Source of the DNA: Spirochaetaceae bacterium UBA6243
GTDB lineage: Bacteria > Spirochaetota > Spirochaetia > Treponematales > Rectinemataceae
DNA length: 39,513 nucleotides
Direction: 5' to 3'
Assembly: GCA_002441395.1 (NCBI GenBank)
Contig: DJVZ01000055.1
Span: forward strand, 1-39,513
The notes under the pieces were generated by a model. The model saw nothing but the letters and a program-made list of their open reading frames with translations. It searched no databases and was not told where the DNA came from. Each line of letters opens with the position of its first letter. The first letter of the stretch is position 1. A program made the position numbers and the translations under genes. Shown here piece after piece: positions 23,602 to 31,482 of this stretch.

Positions 23602-24753
23602 ATGAAGAAATTATTGTTTGCGGCGCTGGCAGTTGCTCTCGTGCTGGCAGGTTGCGGTGGTGGTGGCAAATCTGATGTCATCAAAGTGGGTTGGCTCGGC
23701 GCCCTGACAGGCGACCAGGCGGTGTGGGGCGAAAACGAGCTCAACACCGTGAAGATGCTGTTCGAAGAATACAACGCCGCGGGCGGCATCGAGGTGGGAG
23801 GCAGGAAATATACCCTCGAAGTCATAGGCTACGACAACAAGGGTGATCCCCAGGAGTCCGTCAACGTGACGAAGCGCCTCACCGGCCAGGACAAGGTGGT
23901 CGCCATCATCGGCCCGAACTCGTCGGGCAACGCGATCCCGATGGCGCCGATACTCGAAAAGGCGAAAGTTCCTGACATCGCGACGGTGGCCACCAACCCC
24001 AAAGTCACGGTGCAGGACGGCAAGGTAAAGCCCTATAACTTCCGTGTCTGCTTTATCGATCCCTATCAGGGCGCGGTAGCCGCGGGTTTCGCCTACGACA
24101 GGCTAAACGCCCGCACGGCGGCTGTCCTCTACGACGTGGGCGACGACTACTCGCAGGGTCTGCGCGAGTTCTTCAAAGTCAATTTTGAAAAGAAGGGCGG
24201 TACGATCGTCGCGGACGAGTCCTTCAACTCGGGCGATGTCGATTTCAGGCCACAGCTTTCGAAGATCAAGGCATCGAACCCCGATGTCATCTTCATGCCC
24301 TACTTCTTCAAGGAAGTGGCGCTCTCGGCCAACCAGGCGAGGGACCTCGGCATCAAGGCGACGCTCCTCGGCGGCGACGGATGGCCTTCGGACCAGCTCA
24401 TCTCGATGGGCGGAAAGGCGGTTGAAGGCAGCTACTTCGTCAACCACCTCGACTATGCCGACCCCGCTGTCCAGGATTTCAAGACCCGCTATAAAGCGAA
24501 ATACGGCAAAGAGACGGAGCTGAACGGCTTCCTGGCCCACGACGCGGTGCTCCTCTTTGTCGAGGGACTCAAGAAGGCGGGCAAGGCAAACGGCGAGGCT
24601 ATCGCCAAGGCGCTTGAGGGAATCGATGTCCAGGGCATTACGGGGCGCATCCACATCAGCCCCGAGACCCACAACCCCGAAGGCAAGGACGCCGCGATCG
24701 AAAAAATCGTGGACGGACAGTACGTATTCCAGGAGAAGTACGCGGCCCAATAA
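23602..24753 (+). CDS. livK: Branched-chain amino acid ABC importer, substrate-binding lipoprotein
   Basis: A 383-residue periplasmic binding protein of the Leu/Ile/Val (Peripla_BP_6) family. The signal ends in the lipobox LAGC with Cys18 as the lipidation site, followed by a Gly-rich linker. The domain begins IKVGWLGALTGDQAVWG and includes VGGRKYTLEVIGYDNKGDPQES, VVAIIGPNSSGNAIPMAPI, FDYDR-like AYDRLNARTAAVLYD, NPDVIFMPYFFKEVAL and the late LNGFLAHDAVLLFVEGLK. Family members bind aliphatic amino acids but also amides, aromatic acids or peptides, so the ligand is uncertain. ATG 23602 has a strong AGGAGGA site; the in-frame extension to 23320 is rejected because it overlaps the previous gene. 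Confidence 0.93.
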   Translation: MKKLLFAALAVALVLAGCGGGGKSDVIKVGWLGALTGDQAVWGENELNTVKMLFEEYNAAGGIEVGGRKYTLEVIGYDNKGDPQESVNVTKRLTGQDKVVAIIGPNSSGNAIPMAPILEKAKVPDIATVATNPKVTVQDGKVKPYNFRVCFIDPYQGAVAAGFAYDRLNARTAAVLYDVGDDYSQGLREFFKVNFEKKGGTIVADESFNSGDVDFRPQLSKIKASNPDVIFMPYFFKEVALSANQARDLGIKATLLGGDGWPSDQLISMGGKAVEGSYFVNHLDYADPAVQDFKTRYKAKYGKETELNGFLAHDAVLLFVEGLKKAGKANGEAIAKALEGIDVQGITGRIHISPETHNPEGKDAAIEKIVDGQYVFQEKYAAQ

Positions 24754-24765
24754 GGCGCTGAACAT

Positions 24766-24801
24766 AAAGGCGACCGGCGGCGGAACCGGTTGCCTTTTTT
24801 T
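24766..24801 (+). terminator. Hairpin terminator between livK and livH
   Basis: Arms AAAGGCGACCGG (24766-24777) and CCGGTTGCCTTT (24786-24797, one G-U pair) close an 8-base loop and run into seven T to 24801. It should attenuate transcription so that the binding protein is made in excess of the membrane parts, as in the sugar importer. Confidence 0.8.
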
Positions 24802-24855
24802 GCCAATCTTCGCTAAGGTCCGCATAATTTTGCATTCCATTCCAAAGGATGGGCT

Positions 24856-25734
24856 ATGGTCCAATTCCTCCAGCAACTGATAAACGGACTTTCGATCGGC
24901 TCCGTGTATGCCCTCATGGCGGTTGGATATTCGCTGGTCTATTCCATCATGAATTTTTCGAACTTCGCGCACGGCGGCGTGATCATGCTCGGCGCGTACT
25001 TCGGCTTTTTCGGCCTGACGCTCCTGAAGCTGCCTTTTGCGCTGGCCTTTTTGCTGGCATCCATCGGCACGTTTTTTGTCGCGATCCTTGTGGAGAGAAT
25101 CGCCTATAAGCCGCTCAGGGAGCGCAGGGCGCCTTTTCTGTACTTCATCATCTCGGCGATGGGCGCATCCATTCTGCTCGAGAATCTTGTGATCGCGACC
25201 ATAGGGCCCACATTCAGGACATATCCGGAGGTCTTCTCCAAGGCCCCGATCGAGCTCGGGCCCCTCGCGATCGGCCGGCTCGACCTCATCATCTTTGTCA
25301 TCTCCGCGGTGAGTCTGACCCTCTTAATTCTCTTCATCGACAAGACGAAACTCGGCAAGGCGATTCAGGCCGCGTCGTACAACGTCAAGGCCTGCGCGCT
25401 CATGGGCGTCAACACGGACAGGGTGATCCTCACGGTGTTCGGCCTCGGCGGCTTTCTGGCCGGCATCGCCGGGGTGTTCTTCGGAATGAAGTATACGGTG
25501 TACCCGCAGATCGGCAATATCACGACGAAATCCTTCATTGCGGCGGTGTTTGGAGGTCTCGGGAGTCTGCCGGGCGCGGTACTCGGCTCCATCATCCTCG
25601 GCATTATCGAGACTTTTGTCGCCGGGTACCTGTCATCCCAGTTCAGGGACCTGATTGCATTCGTGATCCTCATCGCCGTGCTCGTCGTGAGGCCTACCGG
25701 CATCATGGGCAAAGTCACCGAGGACAAGGCGTAA
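24856..25734 (+). CDS. livH: Branched-chain amino acid importer permease LivH
   Basis: A 292-residue inner-membrane permease of the BPD_transp_2 family, one half of the LivHM channel. The opening LIDGLSIG-like LINGLSIGSVYALMAVGYSLVYSIMNFSNFAHG is diagnostic of LivH, including the conserved FAHG. Eight or so hydrophobic segments follow, with the ATPase contact region IQAASYNVKACALMGVNTDRVI and the ending IAVLVVRPTGIMG. AAAGGA precedes the ATG after the hairpin. livM begins 10 bases after the stop. Confidence 0.95.
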   Translation: MVQFLQQLINGLSIGSVYALMAVGYSLVYSIMNFSNFAHGGVIMLGAYFGFFGLTLLKLPFALAFLLASIGTFFVAILVERIAYKPLRERRAPFLYFIISAMGASILLENLVIATIGPTFRTYPEVFSKAPIELGPLAIGRLDLIIFVISAVSLTLLILFIDKTKLGKAIQAASYNVKACALMGVNTDRVILTVFGLGGFLAGIAGVFFGMKYTVYPQIGNITTKSFIAAVFGGLGSLPGAVLGSIILGIIETFVAGYLSSQFRDLIAFVILIAVLVVRPTGIMGKVTEDKA

Positions 25735-25744
25735 GGAGGCGGGC

Positions 25745-26677
25745 GTGGACTGGACCTATATTCAGGGAATCTTGATGCTCGCCGGCATCAACATGATCGC
25801 GGTACTCGGCCTGAGTTTGCTCACAGGCTTCACGGGGCTCTTTTCATTTGGCCACGCGGGCTTCATGGCGATCGGTGCCTATGTCGGCGCGTGGATCAGC
25901 GCCTCTCCGACATCGACGCCGGCCGGCTTGGGCCTGCCCTTCGTTCTGGCCATCGTGGGGGGAGGGGTGGCCGCAGGCGCCGTGAGTTATTTCATCGGCA
26001 GAATAAGCCTGAATCTCAAGGGCGATTATTTCTGTATCGCCACCCTGGGGTTTGGTGAAGCGATCAGGCTCATCTTCAACAATGTGAATCGGTTCGGCGG
26101 AGCCCGCGGGTGGCCGGGCGTGCCCGGAAAGAGCACATTCCTCGCGATTCTCGTCGCCGACGTCGTCGCCGTGCTGTTTCTCGCGAATCTGGTCAAATCG
26201 CGGCACGGCCGGAACATGATCGCGGTGCGCGAGGAAGAGCTCGCCGCGCAGATCGCCGGCATCGACGTGTTCCGGTATAAAATGCTCTCTCTCATCATAA
26301 GCGCGGTGTACGCGGGCGTCGCCGGCGTATTCTTCGCCCACTATATGACCTTCATTCAGCCCAAGATGTTCTCGCTCACAAAGTCGACGGAGCTCACGAT
26401 CATCGTCATCTTCGGAGGGCTCGGGTCGATTTCAGGCTCGGTCCTGGGGGCGCTTGTGCTCACCGCGCTGCCCGAAATCCTGAGGACTTTCGAAATGTGG
26501 AGACTTGTTTTCTATGGGGCGGCGGTCATCCTCATCATGGTGAGCAGGCCGAAAGGGCTCATGGGCGGCATGGAGCTGACGCCCTCGGGCATCCGGAAAA
26601 TGGTCGCGGAGCGGAATGCGCTCCGCGAGGCAAAGGCCAGGCTGCTCGCCGAAGCCCAGGGCGGAGAGGAGGAATGA
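25745..26677 (+). CDS. livM: Branched-chain amino acid importer permease LivM
   Basis: A 310-residue inner-membrane permease that pairs with LivH. Its signature parts are LTGFTGLFSFGHAGFMAIGAYVG-type segments, KGDYFCIATLGFGEAIRLI, and RHGRNMIAVREEELAAQIAGIDVFRYK, which contacts the ATPase. It ends with MVSRPKGLMGG plus a ~30-residue charged tail. The start is GTG 25745 behind AAGGAGG. The stop overlaps livG by ATGA, so the two are translationally coupled. Confidence 0.95.
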   Translation: MDWTYIQGILMLAGINMIAVLGLSLLTGFTGLFSFGHAGFMAIGAYVGAWISASPTSTPAGLGLPFVLAIVGGGVAAGAVSYFIGRISLNLKGDYFCIATLGFGEAIRLIFNNVNRFGGARGWPGVPGKSTFLAILVADVVAVLFLANLVKSRHGRNMIAVREEELAAQIAGIDVFRYKMLSLIISAVYAGVAGVFFAHYMTFIQPKMFSLTKSTELTIIVIFGGLGSISGSVLGALVLTALPEILRTFEMWRLVFYGAAVILIMVSRPKGLMGGMELTPSGIRKMVAERNALREAKARLLAEAQGGEEE

Positions 26678-27462
26678 CGGTGGCGACTCTTCTTCGCGTT
26701 CACGAATTGACGAAAAAGTTTGGAGGGCTCACCGCGGTGGACGCCGTCAGTTTCGACGTGCCTGAAGGCGGCATCGTCGGCCTCATCGGTCCGAACGGCG
26801 CGGGCAAAACGACCATTTTCAACCTGATTACGGGAGTCTACAAGCCGACATCGGGTTCGATAGAGTTCAGGGGCAAGTCCATCGTGGACCTCGAGCCATT
26901 CCGCATAGCGGACATGGGCATTACGCGCACGTTCCAGAATATCCGTCTTTTCAAGAACCTCAGTGTCTTCGACAATGTTTTGACCGCATGCCACTTGAAC
27001 GCAAATTATTCATTTGCCGAGGCAATTCTCCGACTGCCCCGGTTTCGGGCGCAGGAAAAGCTCCTCATGACTAAAGCCGAGAACTTGCTCGACATCATGG
27101 GCCTTTTGGGCTACAAGGATTTGATTGCGAGCAATCTGCCCTACGGCCTTCAGCGCAGGCTTGAGATCGTGCGGGCCCTGGCGCTCAATCCTTCGCTCCT
27201 CCTCCTCGATGAGCCGGCGGCGGGCATGAACCCCGACGAGACCGAGCAGCTCATGCGTCTCATCGCGCGGATAAGAAACGATTTCAAACTGTCGGTGCTC
27301 GTGATAGAGCACCACATGGACCTCATCATGGGGGTCTGCGAGCACATCGTCGTGCTCAATTTCGGGGAGAAAATAGCCCAAGGCTCGGCGGACGAAGTGT
27401 CGAAGAACCCACAGGTGATCGAGGCGTACCTCGGAACCAGCGAGGAGGCCGCGGATGCTTGA
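26674..27462 (+). CDS. livG: Branched-chain amino acid importer ATPase LivG
   Basis: A 262-residue ATPase of the liv importer. It has Walker A GPNGAGKTT, the LivG-type Q-loop region GITRTFQNIRLF, the ABC signature as LPYGLQRRLEIVRAL (degenerate, as usual in LivG), Walker B LLLLDEPAAGMNPDE, the switch His in VIEHHMDL and the C-terminal ASDEV-like QGSADEVSKNPQVIEAYLG. ATG 26674 has GGAGAGGAGG directly upstream; the longer reading from 26497 lies inside livM and was rejected. It overlaps livF by 8 bases. Confidence 0.95.
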   Translation: MTVATLLRVHELTKKFGGLTAVDAVSFDVPEGGIVGLIGPNGAGKTTIFNLITGVYKPTSGSIEFRGKSIVDLEPFRIADMGITRTFQNIRLFKNLSVFDNVLTACHLNANYSFAEAILRLPRFRAQEKLLMTKAENLLDIMGLLGYKDLIASNLPYGLQRRLEIVRALALNPSLLLLDEPAAGMNPDETEQLMRLIARIRNDFKLSVLVIEHHMDLIMGVCEHIVVLNFGEKIAQGSADEVSKNPQVIEAYLGTSEEAADA

Positions 27463-28180
27463 AGTGAAGAACCTGCACGTGGCCTACGGCGGCATCAGGG
27501 CCCTCAAAGGAGTCTCGCTCTCCGTCCGGAAGGGTGAGATCGTCACGATCATCGGCGCAAACGGGGCCGGCAAATCGACGCTCCTCAATACCATCTCGGG
27601 CTTTTTGAAGCCGGTCAAGGGATCGGTGCTCTACAACGGAAAGGACCTTCCCAGGAGGCCGGACCTGATCGTCAAGTCGGGCATCTGTCATGTGCCGGAG
27701 GGTCGGCTCATCTTCGCGAACCTGAGCGTCGAAGACAATCTCCTGCTCGGCGCATACCTCCGCAACGACAAAAAGGCCGTTCAGGCCGATATGGAAAAAG
27801 TGTACCGGATTTTTCCGAGGCTGAAAGAGCGCCAGTCCCAGAGGGCCGGGACGCTCTCGGGCGGAGAGCAGCAGATGCTCGCGATGGGCCGCGCGCTCAT
27901 GACGAACGGCGAAATGATGCTCATGGACGAACCCTCCCTGGGCCTCGCGCCGCTTCTCGTACAGACGGTGTTCGACATCATCGAGCAGTTCCGCGGGCTC
28001 GGGAAGACCATCCTGCTCGTCGAGCAGAACGCCTTCAAGGCGCTGCAGGTCGCGGACCGGGCATACATCCTCGAGCAGGGCAGAATCGTGAAGGAAGGTC
28101 CCGCCCGGGACCTCGCGCGCGATCCGGCGGTCAAGGAAGCCTACCTCGGTTCCCGCTCACGGGGCGGCGGCGGAGACTGA
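27455..28180 (+). CDS. livF: Branched-chain amino acid importer ATPase LivF
   Basis: A 241-residue ATPase that pairs with LivG. It has Walker A GANGAGKST, the LivF-type segment ICHVPEGRLIFANLSVEDNL, signature LSGGEQQMLAMGRAL, Walker B MLMDEPSLGLAPLLV and switch region LLVEQNAFKALQVADRAYILEQGRIV, ending VKEAYLGS. It closes the livKHMGF operon and converges on the M20 peptidase gene, 44 bases away. Confidence 0.95.
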   Translation: MLEVKNLHVAYGGIRALKGVSLSVRKGEIVTIIGANGAGKSTLLNTISGFLKPVKGSVLYNGKDLPRRPDLIVKSGICHVPEGRLIFANLSVEDNLLLGAYLRNDKKAVQADMEKVYRIFPRLKERQSQRAGTLSGGEQQMLAMGRALMTNGEMMLMDEPSLGLAPLLVQTVFDIIEQFRGLGKTILLVEQNAFKALQVADRAYILEQGRIVKEGPARDLARDPAVKEAYLGSRSRGGGGD

Positions 28181-28188
28181 ACACCGCC

Positions 28189-28209
28189 GGCGGAGCCTGA
28201 GCTCCCGCC
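28189..28209. terminator. Possible hairpin between convergent livF and M20 peptidase
   Basis: GGCGGAGC (28189-28196) and GCTCCCGCC (28201-28209) pair with a 4-base loop and one bulge. There is no T run on either strand, so it is at best a factor-assisted terminator. Confidence 0.3.
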
Positions 28210-28224
28210 AGCCGCCATACAATC

Positions 28225-29550
28225 CTACTGTTGGTTCATCAGGGCGCGGTAGAAACGCACGCAGCGCTCCAGATTCTCGACAGACACCTTTTCGTTGACG
28301 TTGTGCACGGCCGCGAGGTCGGCCTGCGTCTGCACGAGCGGCTGGAACCTGTATATGTCGTCGGTGATGCCGCGGTAGTGCTTGGTGTCGGTGCCCGCCG
28401 TAAAGAGGAAGGGGGCGGGGATGGCGTCGGGGAAGGCCTCGGAGATCGCCGCGACGATGGAATTCCAGCCTTCGGAACTCGTTGAGGACTCCGTCGAGGG
28501 CTCGACGGTGTGCTCGGGAAACTTCGCGTATGCCTTCGCGCCATAAGGGGCGATGAGGGCGTTGAAGCGGTCTATGACCTGGGCGACGGTCGTTCCCGGC
28601 ATTATGCGGACGTTGATCACCGCCTGAGCGAGGTTCGGGAGCACATTCTCTTTAGGGCTCGCCTGGGCCATGGTCGCGGCGCAGGTCGTTCTCACCATCG
28701 CATTCGTGGAGGGTGTCGCGGAGAATGCCTTCAGAATGACAGGGGTGAGAAGGTGCCGGAGCGAAAATATCTGTTTGTAGGGTGAGACCGCGTGCGGCGC
28801 GAGGGCGGCGAGGAATTCATCGGTGGTCTTCGTGATCCTGGCGGGGAAGGGCTTGTCCTCGATGCGGGCGATCGCGTGGCTGAGGGCTCCCAGTGCGGTG
28901 TTGCGCGGAGGCATGGACGCGTGTCCTCCCTGACCCGGCACCTCGATGACGATGTCGGCATAGCCCTTTTCGGCGATGCCGATGAGGGCGATCGGTTTGT
29001 GGACGAAGCCGACCAGGCCCTGCCCCACGGGACTTCCCTCATCGATGACCCAGGAAGCATGAACATTCTGTCCGGAGAACCACTTCGAGATCGCTCCGGC
29101 GCCCCTCCTGCCGCCGACTTCCTCATCGCCCCCGAAGGCGAAGTAGAGGGTTCTTTCGGGCACGAAGCCGGCCGAGAGGAGAGTCTCCGCGGCCTCGAGG
29201 ATGCAGGCGATCTGGACCTTGATATCCTGTGTTCCGCGTCCCCAGACAAAGCCATCCCGTATGGTGCCCGAAAAAGGCGGTTCATCCCAGGGGTCGCTCT
29301 CCGAAGCAGGGACGACGTCGAAGTGGGCGCAGAAAATCGCAGGCTTCAGGGAAGGATTTTTCCCCTGCCAGCGGTAGACAATGCCCCTCGGGCCGACAAG
29401 TATCCGCTCGAGGGCGGCGTGCGCTCCGGGATAAAGACCGGGGAGGGCCTCAATGAGGGCGGCAAAAGGCTTTTCATCTTCTTCTTCCGGGCGGAAAGAG
29501 GAGACAGTGCGAAACTTCACTAGGCTTGAAAGCTTTTCGGCGATATTCAT
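28225..29550 (-). CDS. M20-family zinc peptidase (PM20D1/CPS1-like)
   Basis: A 441-residue hydrolase of the M20 family without a visible signal peptide, so probably cytoplasmic. The co-catalytic zinc site is readable: His76 and catalytic Asp78 in CAHFDVVP, bridging Asp109 in GRGTQDIK, Glu143/Glu144 in GGDEEVGG, and a late His in GTDTKHYRG. The dimerisation insert with GQGGHASMPP lies between. The overall pattern, including the ~440-residue length and the FTAGTDTKHY motif, fits the CPS1/PM20D1 branch (Gly-Xaa carboxypeptidase, N-acyl-amino-acid hydrolase) better than ArgE or DapE. An AAAGGA site precedes ATG 29550. Facing the liv genes, it could finish breakdown of imported dipeptides or N-acyl amino acids (inference). 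Confidence 0.88.
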   Translation of the reverse strand: MNIAEKLSSLVKFRTVSSFRPEEEDEKPFAALIEALPGLYPGAHAALERILVGPRGIVYRWQGKNPSLKPAIFCAHFDVVPASESDPWDEPPFSGTIRDGFVWGRGTQDIKVQIACILEAAETLLSAGFVPERTLYFAFGGDEEVGGRRGAGAISKWFSGQNVHASWVIDEGSPVGQGLVGFVHKPIALIGIAEKGYADIVIEVPGQGGHASMPPRNTALGALSHAIARIEDKPFPARITKTTDEFLAALAPHAVSPYKQIFSLRHLLTPVILKAFSATPSTNAMVRTTCAATMAQASPKENVLPNLAQAVINVRIMPGTTVAQVIDRFNALIAPYGAKAYAKFPEHTVEPSTESSTSSEGWNSIVAAISEAFPDAIPAPFLFTAGTDTKHYRGITDDIYRFQPLVQTQADLAAVHNVNEKVSVENLERCVRFYRALMNQQ

Positions 29551-29628
29551 GGGGGGGTCATCCTTTTGCTGCTATCTTAGGGTACAGCGGCCATGAAACG
29601 CAATGCATCGCGGGCTGGGGGCGGCATT

Positions 29629-30258
29629 TTAGGTGCTTTTTCTTTCCATGAGTATCTGCTCCAGATCAGCCCTCGAATCAATATCGCGTAGTACGAAACG
29701 ATCATCGACATCCACATAGCCGATGTCGGATGCATGGTTTCTAAAAAAACCCTTTAGCCCATCCGGGCCGTGCCACCCCCCCACGCTGTCGAACATCGTG
29801 CGGTGCAGGAGCGGCGGATGCCCCGCTTTTCCCCCATACCGTGGCACCACAATCGGCCGCGCCCGCATGGCGTCACGCGTTGCGTCACGCATGGCGCTCA
29901 CTGTGCGCGGCGACACAAAGGGAATGTCGACCGGCAACACAAATACAGCGTCGAAATCCGGCGGCACCGCGCCGATACCTGCGCAGACCGAACTGAACAT
30001 GCCTTCGCTGAAGTGGCTGTTGTACACCGGATGCATTCCATGCGCCGCGGCGAGCTCGCTTACGTTTTCTGTGTCAAAGCCAGTTACGACTATAATATGG
30101 CCGATGTTCGCATTCACAAAAGTCTGCGCCGCGCGCACGAGCATGGGCGTCCCTTCGATCAGGACAATCGGTTTTGTCGCACCCATACGGGAAGAATAGC
30201 CTGCCGCAAGAATGATCGCGGCGGGTCGCCTGATTTCAAAATTGTTCATATGGCTCAC
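29629..30258 (-). CDS. mocA: MocA-type molybdenum cofactor cytidylyltransferase
   Basis: A 209-residue nucleotidyltransferase of the MobA-like family. The N-terminal nucleotide loop is LAAGYSSRMGATK, followed by GTPMLVRAAQTF, VLPVDIPFVSP (metal-binding Asp) and KAGHPPLLHRTMF, the MocA-type pattern. MocA adds CMP to molybdopterin to give the MCD cofactor used by bacterial Mo-hydroxylases. This fits its place as last gene behind the Mo-hydroxylase subunits and xdhC. The start may be GTG 30258 (AAGG seven bases upstream) or ATG 30249. MobA or another sugar-nucleotide enzyme is less likely given the context. Confidence 0.85.
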   Translation of the reverse strand: MSHMNNFEIRRPAAIILAAGYSSRMGATKPIVLIEGTPMLVRAAQTFVNANIGHIIVVTGFDTENVSELAAAHGMHPVYNSHFSEGMFSSVCAGIGAVPPDFDAVFVLPVDIPFVSPRTVSAMRDATRDAMRARPIVVPRYGGKAGHPPLLHRTMFDSVGGWHGPDGLKGFFRNHASDIGYVDVDDRFVLRDIDSRADLEQILMERKST

Positions 30259-30292
30259 TGAGCCGCCTTAGAGGCCGGGCCGCACTGCGGCC
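30252..30292. repeat. Two compact dyads in the xdhC-mocA gap
   Basis: GGCTCA-C-TGAGCC (30252-30264) overlaps the proposed mocA GTG start, and GGCCGCA-C-TGCGGCC (30278-30292) lies 13 bases from it. Both are perfect dyads around a single C. They could form small hairpins that modulate mocA translation, or be chance in GC-rich DNA. Confidence 0.45.
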
Positions 30293-30315
30293 GTCTGAGC
30301 AGCAGAATCGTCTTT

Positions 30316-31482
30316 TCAACGGGCGGCCTTTTTCGGCACAGTCTCTGCGTCCGGTATCACCGAGTTTGGCAGAACTCCCGCCCGTACCGCGATGATCTCG
30401 GCCACGATGCTCACCGCGATCTCTTCGGGGGTTCGCGCGCCGATGGCGAGCCCGATCGGCGAGTGGACGCGCGAAAGGTCGGCGTCGGTAAAACCCTCGT
30501 TCCTGAGGGCCGCGTAGATGCCCGCACGCTTGGTCTTCGAGCCGATGAGGCCGATGTAGCCCGCGTCCGTGCGCAGCAGTTGCGCGAGCATCTCCTTGTC
30601 GATATCGGGCTGGCGGGTGAGGATGAGCGCACAGTCCTGCGGGCCAATGTCGATTGCCGGCGTCTTCCCGTACGGCGTGAGCGGGCGTTCGAAGCTCTCG
30701 ATGGCCCTGAGAAGGCTCGCTCGAGGAAAACGCTCTCCGGTCAGCAGTTCGGGCCTGTCGTCGGTGACCACCACCTTGAAGCCGGCGAGGTTCGCGACGT
30801 CGCAGGTGGCCACGCCGACATGGCCGGCCCCGAAGATGTACACGACGGGATCAGGCGCCATCCCGAGCCAGAAGACACGGACGGCTTTCAGTTCGGGATC
30901 GTTCCCTGCCTCGAGCGCGAAATCGGCGGCCCCGCCGAAGCCAGGCCGCGCCACTTCCAGTGTCGCCAGCAAAGCGTCCAGAACCTTTTTTTCGCCCTGC
31001 GCCGGAGTCTGGGGAAACAGGATTCGCTTTTCGTCGCCTACCGTAAGATAATGCCTCCCGCGCGAGGTCCCCATCGTCGCAAACGCACAGGGTGCGCCGT
31101 TTTCGACGTGATCGAAGCACGCACGCAGGGCCTGGGCGGCCGAACCCCGAGGCTCGATTTTTTCGAGGTGGACCGAGAGTCTTCCCCCGCAGATCATCTG
31201 GGTATTGTTGGTTTCGGGTGTCAGGTCGAACTCGAGGTCGCGCGCGATCTGGCCCGTGTGACTGGACGCGCCTTCAGGCACGAAGAACTGCCGCGCGGCG
31301 TCGATGGTCTGGCCTTCGCTGAAGCCTCCGCCGACCGTCCCGGCCATGGCGCCCTTCGAATCCATCGCGAGAAGCGCGTCGGTACCCCTCGCCGTCGAGC
31401 CTGAGGTGTGGGTCACCGCGGCGAGCACGACGGTCTCGCCGCGATCAAGGCGTCCTAAAATCCATGTTCTGAGCTCGTTCAT
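30316..31482 (-). CDS. xdhC: XdhC/CoxI-family Mo-hydroxylase maturation protein
   Basis: A 388-residue chaperone of the XdhC/CoxI family, which binds the molybdenum cofactor, helps its sulfuration and inserts it into Mo-hydroxylases. The N-terminal XdhC_CoxI domain has the loop THTSGSTARGTDALLAMD and GTVGGGFSEG. A Rossmann-type C-terminal domain has VYIFGAGHVGVATCDVANLAGF, DDRPE, and the family motif GLIGSKTKRAGIYAAL, ending HSPIGLAIGARTPEEIAVSIVAEI. It is coupled to the Mo subunit gene by an ATGA overlap. Its job is to mature the enzyme encoded upstream. Confidence 0.93.
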   Translation of the reverse strand: MNELRTWILGRLDRGETVVLAAVTHTSGSTARGTDALLAMDSKGAMAGTVGGGFSEGQTIDAARQFFVPEGASSHTGQIARDLEFDLTPETNNTQMICGGRLSVHLEKIEPRGSAAQALRACFDHVENGAPCAFATMGTSRGRHYLTVGDEKRILFPQTPAQGEKKVLDALLATLEVARPGFGGAADFALEAGNDPELKAVRVFWLGMAPDPVVYIFGAGHVGVATCDVANLAGFKVVVTDDRPELLTGERFPRASLLRAIESFERPLTPYGKTPAIDIGPQDCALILTRQPDIDKEMLAQLLRTDAGYIGLIGSKTKRAGIYAALRNEGFTDADLSRVHSPIGLAIGARTPEEIAVSIVAEIIAVRAGVLPNSVIPDAETVPKKAAR

